Source of the DNA: Nanohaloarchaea archaeon SW_4_43_9
GTDB taxonomy: Archaea; Nanohalarchaeota; Nanosalinia; Nanosalinales; Nanosalinaceae
Length of the DNA: 24,027 nucleotides
Reading direction: 5' to 3'
NCBI GenBank assembly: GCA_003009815.1
Contig: PXPD01000034.1
Location: 1 to 24,027 of the forward strand
Below, piece by piece: positions 1 through 7,368 of this stretch; within the stretch, counting starts at the first letter, position 1, and the number at the start of each line of letters is the position of its first letter. Under the pieces are notes generated by a model. The model did no database searches. It was not told the origin of the DNA and saw only the letters and a list, made by a program, of their open reading frames with translations. A program made the translations under genes and the position numbers.

Positions 1-188
1 TTTATGGCATTCTCGGTGTCGCCGGTATTGTCATGTTGCTTTTAAGTCTGAGAACTGCAGAAGAGGATTTAAGTCTCTGGGAAAGAAAAGTTCATTACAT
101 ACTTTTCCTGACATTATATGGCCTGCTGTTCGCTCTTTTCTGGGTTGCAGCGGTCATCTCACAGTTCAGAGGTGAAAGAACATGGTAG
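1..188 (+). CDS. 3' end of a polytopic membrane protein (partial)
   Basis: The frame is open from the window edge and ends with TAG at 186-188, so only about 61 C-terminal residues are visible. They contain two hydrophobic stretches, one at the very start and one about 20 residues from the end, separated by an acidic loop (TAEEDLSLWERK), and close with a short charged tail. This indicates the last two membrane spans of an integral membrane protein. There are no cysteines in the visible part, so a VKOR or DsbB identity, tempting because of the thioredoxin-fold gene that follows, is not supported. The stop overlaps the start of the next gene (ATGGTAG), so the two are probably co-translated. Family not recognised. 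Confidence 0.7.
   Translation, partial: YGILGVAGIVMLLLSLRTAEEDLSLWERKVHYILFLTLYGLLFALFWVAAVISQFRGERTW
169..175 (+). promoter_or_regulatory. Shine-Dalgarno-like site for the thioredoxin-fold gene
   Basis: GAGGTGA lies 6 nt before the ATG at 182 inside the end of the upstream gene. It supports this start and internal (operonic) translation initiation. Confidence 0.6.
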
Positions 189-865
189 AAAGAGAGATAG
201 AATGGAAGTACCCATTATTTGCAGCACTGTTGACAGCAGTAATTTTTTCAGGCATATTTTACACAGCACTCTCACTAAACGATTACAAGGTGAACAACCT
301 TAAATCCCAGATTGAGGAGGTCGAGGTAGAACAGAGATCAAGACTTGTAGGGTTGCAGCTATCGGAAAACTTAGAGAAAAATGATTGCAGAGCGGTCAAA
401 GGATGGGTGAATACTACAGTAGATGATATAAGAAATCTCAGGCTGGAAGTTGCAGCATATGAGGACTCAAACAAAATAGACAACAGAGAATACATAACTG
501 TCAAGAAGAGATACATGAACTTACTGTTGCAGAACCTTGTGCAAATAAGAAACTTCGATAATGCCTGCAATAGAGAAGTAGTCGATATAGTCTATTTCTA
601 TAGTGATAACTGTAACTCTTGCACCGATCAGGCTACAGTCCTTACTGAGATAAGACAGGAGTATGGAAAAGATGTAGTTGTCTATCCTCTGGACACGGAG
701 CTGGATATGCAACCAATAAACTTCCTGCTTAACTACTATGATGTCGAAGAATATCCAACGCTGGTAATTAATGGTGAAGTCAAGCAAGGTTTCCAGTCTA
801 TGGATTCTCTAGAGCAAGATATTGAAAGCAGTTTAAACTCAACTAACTCGACCTCAGAGAGCTAG
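182..865 (+). CDS. membrane-anchored thioredoxin-fold protein
   Basis: This 227-residue protein has one N-terminal membrane span (about residues 11-31), a charged, probably helical linker region to about residue 130, and a C-terminal thioredoxin-like domain (about 134-215). The domain shows a beta strand running into a CxxC active site (C144-N-S-C147) and a YPT cis-proline motif at 181-183 followed by LVING. It is therefore a candidate thiol-disulfide oxidoreductase acting outside the cytoplasmic membrane, forming or reducing disulfides in exported proteins. Two further cysteines (C69 and C129) lie in the linker. The start overlaps the upstream membrane gene and the next gene follows after 7 nt, so the three form an operon. 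The physiological partner is unknown. Confidence 0.8.
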   Translation: MVEREIEWKYPLFAALLTAVIFSGIFYTALSLNDYKVNNLKSQIEEVEVEQRSRLVGLQLSENLEKNDCRAVKGWVNTTVDDIRNLRLEVAAYEDSNKIDNREYITVKKRYMNLLLQNLVQIRNFDNACNREVVDIVYFYSDNCNSCTDQATVLTEIRQEYGKDVVVYPLDTELDMQPINFLLNYYDVEEYPTLVINGEVKQGFQSMDSLEQDIESSLNSTNSTSES

Positions 866-872
866 TAAAAAG

Positions 873-1160
873 ATGAAGAAACGAAATCTGATTGTCGTAA
901 GTGCGGCTATTCTAGGCCTACTAATCGGACTGATGAGCTCTTTCCATTTGAAGGATAAACCGGATAGTACATACTGTGATTCGCTTCAGCAACAGATAAA
1001 GTCTAACCAAAGCTTCAATGGGTCAGCCGCCTGCTATCCTCCCGGAGTTATAGATGTTAATATCTCGGATAAGGTGGATAAGAATACAAATCTTAGATGT
1101 GTATGCAGAGTAATCAGTAGCTCAGGCACACAGATTTTCCCTGTTGCCGTTTCCAAATAA
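873..1160 (+). CDS. small exported protein with four cysteines, hypothetical
   Basis: This is a 95-residue protein with a basic N-terminus (MKKR) and a hydrophobic segment at about residues 5-23, which is either a signal peptide or a membrane anchor. The extracytoplasmic part carries C35, C54 and a C76-V-C78 pair, which suggests one or two disulfides. Family not recognised. It lies 7 nt downstream of the membrane-anchored thioredoxin-fold gene and in the same operon, so it may be a substrate or partner of that oxidoreductase; this is inferred from position only. Confidence 0.65.
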   Translation: MKKRNLIVVSAAILGLLIGLMSSFHLKDKPDSTYCDSLQQQIKSNQSFNGSAACYPPGVIDVNISDKVDKNTNLRCVCRVISSSGTQIFPVAVSK

Positions 1161-1161
1161 A

Positions 1162-2052
1162 TCAATATCTGTAAGAAGATGAGATAGTCAGCTTATTGCT
1201 TCTACCTTCTTTTTTCTTCTTTATCACATCTTTTTCTACCAGTTTGGATACCAGTCCTGATATCTTTGCTTTAGAGTATTCAGAAGAATCTACTATATCC
1301 TTTTGCAACATCTCGCCATCGTTTTCACGCAGAAGTTCAATAATGTCCTGTTGATCCTGGTTGAGATCAGAGTATAAGCTCTCTACGCTGTCTCTATTGA
1401 TTCTTTTCCAGTAATTGTATCCTCCAAGAACGGCCAATAACAGAACCGCGGTTAGCACAGCTATCATAAAAATGCTTTGATAACCTCTTGTAGAGTTCAA
1501 AGGCTCGTACGAAACCTCAAAATTAAGTGTATCACCTATCTGTGGTTTTTTCTCCCACTCGACGAATATTGTTCTCCCATCGCTATCTACCTTGCCTTTA
1601 GAGGGAGAAATAGGTCTTTCAGTGTTTTTCTGAGCTACTCCTGCTCCTTCAGGTAGCTCGACTCTTAGTTCGAAGTTTTCTGTAGGTCTGTAGATAGGAT
1701 GAGAATATCTGAAAGTCCTTAGCTCCTTGCCATTACTTATCAGGCCTGAAAAGCGATAATTCAGTTTTACAGTAAAGTTCTCTCTTTTATCTGTCTTACA
1801 TACAACTTCATCTCCAAGAGCTAGAGTTTCAACACTGCAGTTTAATTCTTGGGAGTTAATTGTGGCGTCAATATCTTCCACATCGGCAGAGGTGATATAT
1901 GTGAAGTTTGATGAGGTCAGTTCCTCAACCTTGACTTCAGCCTGTGCCTCGGAGGCCTCAAGATCAATAACTAGGGACTCTGACTCAATAGTAGTCGCAG
2001 AAGCTCCCGAGATTAATATAAGAAGCAGTAAAAATACTGTAAACCATTTCAT
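1162..2052 (-). CDS. membrane-anchored winged-helix transcriptional regulator
   Basis: This 296-residue protein has an N-terminal signal peptide (about residues 1-19), an extracytoplasmic beta-rich domain (about 20-190), one membrane span (about 193-213) and a cytoplasmic C-terminal winged helix-turn-helix domain (about 228-296). The last domain reads as a MarR/IclR-type fold (QQDIIELLRENDGEMLQKDIV then SKAKISGLVSKLVEKDVI). The layout matches haloarchaeal membrane-bound regulators that carry an outward-facing sensor domain and an inward-facing DNA-binding domain. It probably transmits an envelope signal to transcription. Neither ligand nor target genes are visible. It converges on the 95-aa gene with 1 nt between the stops. 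A TATA box lies about 29 nt before the ATG, so the transcript is probably leaderless. Confidence 0.75.
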   Translation of the reverse strand: MKWFTVFLLLLILISGASATTIESESLVIDLEASEAQAEVKVEELTSSNFTYITSADVEDIDATINSQELNCSVETLALGDEVVCKTDKRENFTVKLNYRFSGLISNGKELRTFRYSHPIYRPTENFELRVELPEGAGVAQKNTERPISPSKGKVDSDGRTIFVEWEKKPQIGDTLNFEVSYEPLNSTRGYQSIFMIAVLTAVLLLAVLGGYNYWKRINRDSVESLYSDLNQDQQDIIELLRENDGEMLQKDIVDSSEYSKAKISGLVSKLVEKDVIKKKKEGRSNKLTISSSYRY

Positions 2053-2076
2053 GGATTACAAATTTTGACTCTTAGA

Positions 2077-2086
2077 TTATATAGGT
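2077..2086 (-). promoter_or_regulatory. TATA box of the membrane winged-helix gene
   Basis: On the minus strand CTATATAATC is centred about 29 nt upstream of the ATG at 2052. Transcription would begin at or just before the start codon. The site overlaps the last codons of the neighbouring 135-aa gene. Confidence 0.55.
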
Positions 2087-2493
2087 TAGGCGGTTTCATC
2101 TGTTTCTCTCGACACCACAACCCCCCCAACTCCTTTCTGTGTATACTGGTGCATTGTATCTGCCACTGTCTGAAGGCTTTCTTGAGCTTCTTTCATTCCC
2201 ATCTCGAAGTTTTCCGGCCCTATAAACTGTACGTAGGTAGGCCCATAGTTAGTTACTGTCTTCAAGGCGGTGGTGAAGTCATCAAATTCAACTTCAAGCT
2301 CTACTACTTTAGAGTATCCTTTCTCGAGGCTTGGATGGGGATTATCCATTTCCTTTGTCTCTTCCTGTTCTTTCTCTGATACTTCAACACCTTCATCAGA
2401 TCCAAGTCTCTCAATGTGTTCTTTCATCGAATTTTCAACAGTTTCTTTTTCAGGTGCTATTGCCTCGAAAACCATCCAAACTCTAACTGACAT
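2086..2493 (-). CDS. conserved hypothetical protein (DPANN-type)
   Basis: This is a 135-residue soluble, acidic protein without membrane segments or cysteines. It opens with a hydrophobic strand (VRVWMVFEAIAP), continues with an acidic, Glu-rich middle (about 30-60), a second strand (YSKVVELEVEFDDFTTALKT), and a C-terminal half containing NYGPTYVQFIGPE, a predicted amphipathic helix (about 97-118), and GGVVVSR. The alternating strand/helix pattern suggests a small alpha/beta domain. Similar hypothetical proteins occur, as far as I recall, in other DPANN archaea. Function unknown. An AT-rich TATA-like sequence about 25 nt upstream suggests a leaderless transcript. The gene is divergent from the secreted-protein gene at 2621. 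Confidence 0.65.
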   Translation of the reverse strand: MSVRVWMVFEAIAPEKETVENSMKEHIERLGSDEGVEVSEKEQEETKEMDNPHPSLEKGYSKVVELEVEFDDFTTALKTVTNYGPTYVQFIGPENFEMGMKEAQESLQTVADTMHQYTQKGVGGVVVSRETDETA

Positions 2494-2543
2494 ATATCAC
2501 AATTCTCATTATAACTTTAAAATGATCCAGCAGCATAGATCCT

Positions 2544-2559
2544 AATCTAAGTTTAGATT
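2544..2559. promoter_or_regulatory. inverted repeat in a divergent intergenic region
   Basis: AATCTAA and TTAGATT form a perfect 7-bp inverted repeat around a 2-bp centre. It lies between the divergent genes at 2493 and 2621, about 30 bp upstream of the TATA box of the plus-strand gene. It could be a regulator-binding site; no binding protein can be named. Confidence 0.3.
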
Positions 2560-2588
2560 TTAAGTTATCGAAAATTATCCTCAACAGG

Positions 2589-2598
2589 TATTTAATAT
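2589..2598 (+). promoter_or_regulatory. TATA box of the secreted hypothetical gene
   Basis: TATTTAATAT is centred about 27 nt before the ATG at 2621, the spacing expected for a leaderless archaeal transcript. Confidence 0.6.
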
Positions 2599-2620
2599 TA
2601 ACTACCTAGTAGGAATAATT

Positions 2621-3031
2621 ATGACTAAGTTTTGGGCCGTAGTAACAATAATTGTCGCAGCCGGACTTGGACTACTATTAGTCCAAGCGTCAAATCCTGT
2701 GCATTTCACAGATCTTGAGACTGAATGCCAGTATGATAGAGGTACAGTCTCAAATATGGATGTCAAGCATAACAGACTTTACTTCTCAGGACATTTCCCT
2801 GTACAGAGCCCTGAGGCAGATCTCTCATACAGCTACAGCCAGAGTGACGATCGGGTTACCCTAAATATTCAGAAATCCGGTGACTCACCTCTGTCCGACT
2901 TCTACAACACATGTAACGCAGTAGCAGTCTACGATGGTTTCACCAATGAGAAACTGGAGCCTGGCCTATACACGGTTACAGTTAAGCATGCAGGAGAAGA
3001 AGCAGACAAGAGAAAAATTAGAATAGAGTAA
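2621..3031 (+). CDS. secreted or membrane-anchored hypothetical protein
   Basis: This 136-residue protein has a hydrophobic N-terminal segment (about residues 4-22), a probable signal peptide or anchor, followed by a polar beta-rich domain. The domain has two cysteines (C37 and C98) that could form a disulfide. The end, GLYTVTVKHAGEEADKRKIRIE, resembles the last strands of an immunoglobulin-like or transthyretin-like sandwich, but no family is recognised. The well-placed TATA box supports this start. It converges on the PEP synthase gene with 1 nt between stops. Its role at the cell surface is unknown. Confidence 0.6.
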   Translation: MTKFWAVVTIIVAAGLGLLLVQASNPVHFTDLETECQYDRGTVSNMDVKHNRLYFSGHFPVQSPEADLSYSYSQSDDRVTLNIQKSGDSPLSDFYNTCNAVAVYDGFTNEKLEPGLYTVTVKHAGEEADKRKIRIE

Positions 3032-3032
3032 G

Positions 3033-5558
3033 CTACTTCTTTAGCCGGTAGACAATCTCTCTTTCCTTATTTTCCACTTCTATCTTATCCTCTTTTGCTA
3101 ACCATCCCAGCGCCTGGTTAAGCGAGTCGCTGTCAATTTTTGAGGAAGTATAGTTCAGCAGCTTCGAGGTTGTTGCTTTCCCATTGCTCTCAAGACAGTC
3201 ATAGACTTTCCCGGCAGGTGTTCCGATCATGTTATCAATGCTGAACTCGTAGGGTTCCTGTTCTTTTGCCGAGTCCTCGGCTTCTGAAACCTTAACTATG
3301 GTCTCAAGCGCTACGTCGGGGGAGACTGAAATTGCATCTATGTTATTATCCACTAGGAACTCCGCATATCCATCATGGGTTGAAGGTGCGTCACCACATA
3401 TTCCAACGTGTCGATCCTTAGCGTGGGCGCCCTCGATTAGTTTTTGGATTGACTCTTTAACCGCGGAGTCTCTCTCATCGAACAGCTCTTTCAGCTTGTC
3501 GCTGTTCCTGTCGACGCCGAGCGTCAGCTGTGTAAGGTCATTTGTCCCAATTGAGAAACCGTCAAATACTTCGGCGAACTCTCCCACTCTAATTATATTG
3601 GCAGGAATCTCTGCCATCACATATACTTCCACATCACCCTTATCCAGTCCATATTCTTTCATCCTAGCCCTGACGTTCTCTGCTTCATCTACTGTCCTGC
3701 AGAAAGGCACCATGATTGTAAGGTTGTCCAAGCCGAGTTCATCAATCGTCTTTCTCAACGCCTTACACTCGAGTTCGAAGGCCTGCGAGAAAACTTCATC
3801 ATAGTAGCGTGAGGCGCCTCTGAATCCGAGCATAGGGTTAGCTTCATCAGGTTCGTAGTCTTCTCCGCCTTCAAGTTCAGCGTATTCATCTGATTTGAAG
3901 TAACTCAACCTTACAACTACATGATCAGGATAAAATGCAGCCCCGATCTTTCCAAGCCCGGATCTTAGCGCTCTTACATACTCTTCTTCCCGATTTTCTT
4001 CTATTAACTTTAGTGGGTGTTCGCCGACGTGTGAGGATATTATGAACTCTTCTCTCGCCAGTCCGACACCGTCCACAGGGAGCTGAGCCACATGGAAGAC
4101 TTCGCTTGGCTCCCCGATGTTTACCTGAACCTTGGTCTCAGTATCTGGTACAGTATCAAGGTGGTGTTCGTCAACTGAGAACTCAAGTTTGTTGTCCCAT
4201 ATTTTTCCAGTGCTTGAAGAACAGTCAACGGTAATTTTCTTATCATCGCTGAGCTTTGAAGTTGCGTTCTTTGTACCGATTACAGCTGGAACGCCAATCT
4301 CTCTGCTTACTATAGCGGCGTGAGAAGTTCTTCCTCCCTTGTTCGTTATGATGGCGCCTGCTTTCTTCATGATTGGTTCCCAGTCTGGGTCGGTCATATC
4401 GGTGACAAGTACTTCGCCTTCCTCGAACTGGTCGATCTCCTTTGGAGAGCTTAATACATGTGCCTTGCCCTGTCCGATCTTCGATCCGATTGATTCTCCT
4501 TCTAGAATAACATTCGACTCTTCCTCCAGTTCGTATTCTTCAATTATGTTTTCATCTTTCTCAGCTTGGACAGTCTCAGGTCTTGCTTGCACAATGTACA
4601 TTTCACGGGTCTGACCGTCAAACACCCATTCAATATCCATAGGCTTCTCGTAGTGCTCTTCAATTCTAATTGCGTAACGAGCCAGTTCTTTCACCTGGTT
4701 GTCGGTTATACAGAATTTCTCCCTATCGCTCTTCGGAACCTTTTTCTCAATGTTCTCTTCGCCGTCTCCTTCCTTATGTTCGTCATTTCTTACCAGTTTG
4801 ACTTCTTTGTCGCCAAGCTTTCTCTCAATTATACCGAAGTTCTCCTTGAAAACCGTGAACTCATCGGGGTTAACCTCTCCTAAGACAACATACTCTCCAA
4901 GTCCGTAGCTTCCGTTGATTGTTACAACATTGTCAAAACCTGAGTCAGGGTCAAGCGTAAACATCACTCCAGCTGCGCCGGTATCGGAGCGACCCATCTT
5001 CTGTACTACCGCACTCAGCTTCACGTCGAAATGTGAGAAACCTTTATCCTCCCTGTAGGAGATAGCGCGGTTGGTGAAAAGCGAGGCATAACAGTCTTTA
5101 ATTCTCTTGATCAGATCTTTCTTGCCTGAAACATTCAGGTATGTTTCCTGCTGACCGGCGAAAGAAGCTCCCGGCAGATCCTCGGCTGTAGCACTTGACC
5201 TTATAGCTACTTCAGGGTTTTCAACGCCGAGTTTCTCCCCCAGTTCCTCATATGATTCGGTGAAGTCTTTCCTCAAGTCCTCTGGCATATTTACCTCTTT
5301 GATGTGTGCCCTGATTTTCTCTCCTCTCCTCTGTAAATCAGTTATGTCATCAGTGTCGAGACCGTCGAGCAGATTCTCTATCTTGTCGCGAAGATCTGTA
5401 TCGTGGATAAACTGTTCATATGCATCTGAAGTTGTTGCAAAGCCTGGTAGTACAGGTACTTCGACCTCGTTTTTTAGTTCTCCCAGATTTGCGCTCTTCC
5501 CTCCTACACGAGAGGTATCGTCTGCATTAATATTTTCGAACCAGAGGACGTTTCTCAT
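3033..5558 (-). CDS. ppsA: phosphoenolpyruvate synthase with C-terminal winged-helix (DUF2582-like) domain
   Basis: Phosphoenolpyruvate synthase (pyruvate, water dikinase) converts pyruvate, ATP and water to PEP, AMP and phosphate, the entry step of gluconeogenesis. The 841 residues show the N-terminal ATP-binding domain (GGKSANLGEL at about 19-28; AIRSSATAEDLPGASFAGQQ at about 118-137), the swivelling phosphohistidine domain (GGRTSHAAIVSREIGVP, catalytic His413) and the C-terminal PEP/pyruvate-binding barrel (GFSIGTNDLTQLTLGVDRN at about 667-685; GICGDAPS with Cys721). The enzyme part ends near residue 765, close to the normal family length. About 65 further residues (776-841) read IGTPAGKVYDCLESNG...ALGWLAKEDKI, which matches the small archaeal winged-helix family DUF2582. 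The fusion could couple enzyme and regulatory functions; that is inference. A TATA box lies 28 nt upstream. Confidence 0.95.
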   Translation of the reverse strand: MRNVLWFENINADDTSRVGGKSANLGELKNEVEVPVLPGFATTSDAYEQFIHDTDLRDKIENLLDGLDTDDITDLQRRGEKIRAHIKEVNMPEDLRKDFTESYEELGEKLGVENPEVAIRSSATAEDLPGASFAGQQETYLNVSGKKDLIKRIKDCYASLFTNRAISYREDKGFSHFDVKLSAVVQKMGRSDTGAAGVMFTLDPDSGFDNVVTINGSYGLGEYVVLGEVNPDEFTVFKENFGIIERKLGDKEVKLVRNDEHKEGDGEENIEKKVPKSDREKFCITDNQVKELARYAIRIEEHYEKPMDIEWVFDGQTREMYIVQARPETVQAEKDENIIEEYELEEESNVILEGESIGSKIGQGKAHVLSSPKEIDQFEEGEVLVTDMTDPDWEPIMKKAGAIITNKGGRTSHAAIVSREIGVPAVIGTKNATSKLSDDKKITVDCSSSTGKIWDNKLEFSVDEHHLDTVPDTETKVQVNIGEPSEVFHVAQLPVDGVGLAREEFIISSHVGEHPLKLIEENREEEYVRALRSGLGKIGAAFYPDHVVVRLSYFKSDEYAELEGGEDYEPDEANPMLGFRGASRYYDEVFSQAFELECKALRKTIDELGLDNLTIMVPFCRTVDEAENVRARMKEYGLDKGDVEVYVMAEIPANIIRVGEFAEVFDGFSIGTNDLTQLTLGVDRNSDKLKELFDERDSAVKESIQKLIEGAHAKDRHVGICGDAPSTHDGYAEFLVDNNIDAISVSPDVALETIVKVSEAEDSAKEQEPYEFSIDNMIGTPAGKVYDCLESNGKATTSKLLNYTSSKIDSDSLNQALGWLAKEDKIEVENKEREIVYRLKK

Positions 5559-5581
5559 AGGCAGAATTACGGTCGGCCTGC

Positions 5582-5590
5582 ATATAAAAA
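5582..5590 (-). promoter_or_regulatory. TATA box of ppsA
   Basis: On the minus strand TTTTTATAT is centred 28 nt before the ppsA ATG at 5558, indicating a leaderless or nearly leaderless transcript. Confidence 0.6.
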
Positions 5591-5742
5591 AAGCGTTGTG
5601 AGCCCTGAGTGTAAACCCTATAATGAAGGTTCAGTTTAAATGACCTGAAAAGCCTGTCCCCTTTTTGAGAATGTATCTTTTTTTAGCTAGGTACTCCATC
5701 TGCTCCCTATCTGGTATTCTTCTCTGGTTTCCGGCATTATCA

Positions 5743-6441
5743 TTATTCCCTGTCTCTCCGATAGATGTCTTTTTTCATCTTCTTTTCTAGTTCTTCCTTC
5801 TCTTCGGCGCTCTTTACATGGTTCTCTAGTTTTTTGAGAGCCTTGATTTTCTTCCTGATATCCTGCTCCTTCTTCTCGAATGAGTTGGCTGTACTTCCTA
5901 CCTCATCTATCCGTTTGAGAGCGTTGTCTATCCTCGATACAAGCTTAACGGATTCTGATTTAAGTCCCTGTTGCTTCTCATTCTGTTCTTTTATTGCCTC
6001 CTTTATCTCATGCTCCATTTCTTTGAGTTTGCCCATCTTGTCAAATATGTTTTCTTCCTCTTCCCGGTCATTCTCAAGTTCTTTTTGCAGTTCTTCCAGT
6101 CTCTTCTTGGCCTTTTTTACTTCTTTTTTCCTGGTTTCAAGCTCTTTCTTTACTATCTCGGATTTCTTCTCTACTTCCTCTTTCATTTCCTGAAGTTTCT
6201 CATTGGCTTTCTCTCGGTTCTTATCAGTATATTTCAGTATCATTCCTTTCCGTGCGGAGCGGTTTTTCTCAAGAAATCCTTTCTCGTCAAGTGCTTCTGC
6301 CCAGGTTTTGGCTTGATCTTCCGCCACCCCCAATTCCTCGGATATCTGAGATACTGGTGCTTCTTTCTCCTCAACAAGATAGTTCAGGAGATTGTCTACT
6401 CCGGTTTCTATTACGAGATCCTCCCAGTTCTGGTCTATCAT
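5743..6441 (-). CDS. winged-helix / coiled-coil protein
   Basis: This is a 232-residue soluble protein. Residues about 10-65 form a winged-helix domain (LLNYLVEEKEAPVSQISEEL...AKTWAEALDEKGFLEK), which in archaea usually binds DNA or mediates protein contacts. Residues about 72-225 are an almost uninterrupted coiled coil with heptad-spaced hydrophobics and dense Lys/Glu. The combination suggests a scaffold or regulator that binds DNA with one end and oligomerises with the other. It is divergent from the prepilin peptidase gene, from which it is separated by 45 bp, so the two may be co-regulated and it may serve the pilus system; that is inference. No specific family recognised. Confidence 0.7.
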   Translation of the reverse strand: MIDQNWEDLVIETGVDNLLNYLVEEKEAPVSQISEELGVAEDQAKTWAEALDEKGFLEKNRSARKGMILKYTDKNREKANEKLQEMKEEVEKKSEIVKKELETRKKEVKKAKKRLEELQKELENDREEEENIFDKMGKLKEMEHEIKEAIKEQNEKQQGLKSESVKLVSRIDNALKRIDEVGSTANSFEKKEQDIRKKIKALKKLENHVKSAEEKEELEKKMKKDIYRRDRE

Positions 6442-6450
6442 TACAAAACA

Positions 6451-6480
6451 GTATAAATTTAACTACGTCTGATTTTAAAG
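6451..6480. promoter_or_regulatory. compact divergent promoter region
   Basis: The 45-bp gap between divergent starts at 6441 and 6487 contains GTATAAATTT (6451-6460), about 31 nt before the plus-strand ATG, and CTTTAAAATC on the minus strand (6471-6480), about 35 nt before the minus-strand ATG. The two core promoters interleave, so binding at one probably affects the other. Confidence 0.45.
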
Positions 6481-6486
6481 AGTAAC

Positions 6487-7368
6487 ATGTTAGTATTTTT
6501 TTCCCACGTCATAGCCTTCTGTGTTCTCTTCACCGCCTCGATGTTCGATCTAAAGACTACAGAAGTACCTGACAGTTTGAATGTAGTAGGTGTTATAGCA
6601 GGTATTGGCCTTCATTTACTGGCGTCGCTCCAGTACATCGATTACTCGGCGTTTTTCAGTTCTATGATTGTTTCGGCACCTGTACAGTGGTTTTTCTCAT
6701 TAGGAGAGCCTCTGGCATGGAGCATTGGAGTCGGATTAGCTTTCTCTATCTACGGCTGGGGTCTTTACTTTCTTGGTATGTGGGGCGGTGCCGACGCATT
6801 TGCCATGAGCGTGCTCGGTTTCGCAGCGCCTTACGGGATTTCGGGACCTGGTATAATATATCCCATCAGCGTATTTACCGCTGTGCTCGTCGCCGGATTT
6901 GTCTACACGCTTGCGTTCGGGTTTTTCAAGCTCTACCATAGGCCCGGGATAGTTGACAAAACATGGGCTGATATTAAATCTGATGAGAAACGGATCTCAC
7001 TGGAGATTCTGGGTTCTGCTGTGATATCAAGCTTCGCCGCATACACCGATCCTGCACTTGGATTCCTCTACTTTGTATCTCTCTTGTTTATGATTCTGCT
7101 CTACCGGCTCTTCCAGAATATTCAGAATGATCTGCTAGTTAAAGAGATCGCTGTTGAGGATCTTGAGGGAGGAGAAGTTCTTGGAAAGGATGAAGAGTTA
7201 GGTGGAAAGATAGAAGGTATAACTAAAGAGGATATCGAATCAATTGAAAAAGAATCTGTCGAAGTTAGAGAGGGAATAAAGTTTATTCCAGTCTTCCCGA
7301 TAGCTCTTTTCCTCGTAGATGTGATAGGTTTCAGGATTTCTTGGCTTTTCTTTTTCTTCAGCTATTGA
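6487..7368 (+). CDS. archaeal prepilin peptidase (A24 family, PibD/FlaK type)
   Basis: This 293-residue integral membrane aspartic peptidase cleaves the class III signal peptides of type IV pilins and archaellins at the cytoplasmic membrane face. The first catalytic Asp is D21 in SMFDLKTTEVPDSLN, just after the first membrane span. The second is D103 in WGGAD, the GxGD motif with Ala at the third position. About six to seven hydrophobic segments follow. Near the C-terminus a cytoplasmic stretch (about 215-265, EDLEGGEVLGKDEELGGKIEG then ITKEDIESIE) leads to VREGIKFIPVFPIALFLVD, which matches the archaeal A24 C-terminal type II domain. The pilin at 8690-9109 is an obvious substrate. It ends in an 11-nt convergent overlap with the next gene. 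Confidence 0.88.
   Translation: MLVFFSHVIAFCVLFTASMFDLKTTEVPDSLNVVGVIAGIGLHLLASLQYIDYSAFFSSMIVSAPVQWFFSLGEPLAWSIGVGLAFSIYGWGLYFLGMWGGADAFAMSVLGFAAPYGISGPGIIYPISVFTAVLVAGFVYTLAFGFFKLYHRPGIVDKTWADIKSDEKRISLEILGSAVISSFAAYTDPALGFLYFVSLLFMILLYRLFQNIQNDLLVKEIAVEDLEGGEVLGKDEELGGKIEGITKEDIESIEKESVEVREGIKFIPVFPIALFLVDVIGFRISWLFFFFSY

Noticed and set aside
3298..5601. Plus-strand frames opposite ppsA
   Set aside because: ppsA is unambiguous over the whole interval; the opposite frames are low-complexity Ser/Leu-rich shadows.
5765..6485. Long plus-strand frames opposite the coiled-coil gene
   Set aside because: They are antisense shadows of Lys/Glu-rich coding sequence, giving Phe/Ser/Leu-rich products with no motif or promoter.
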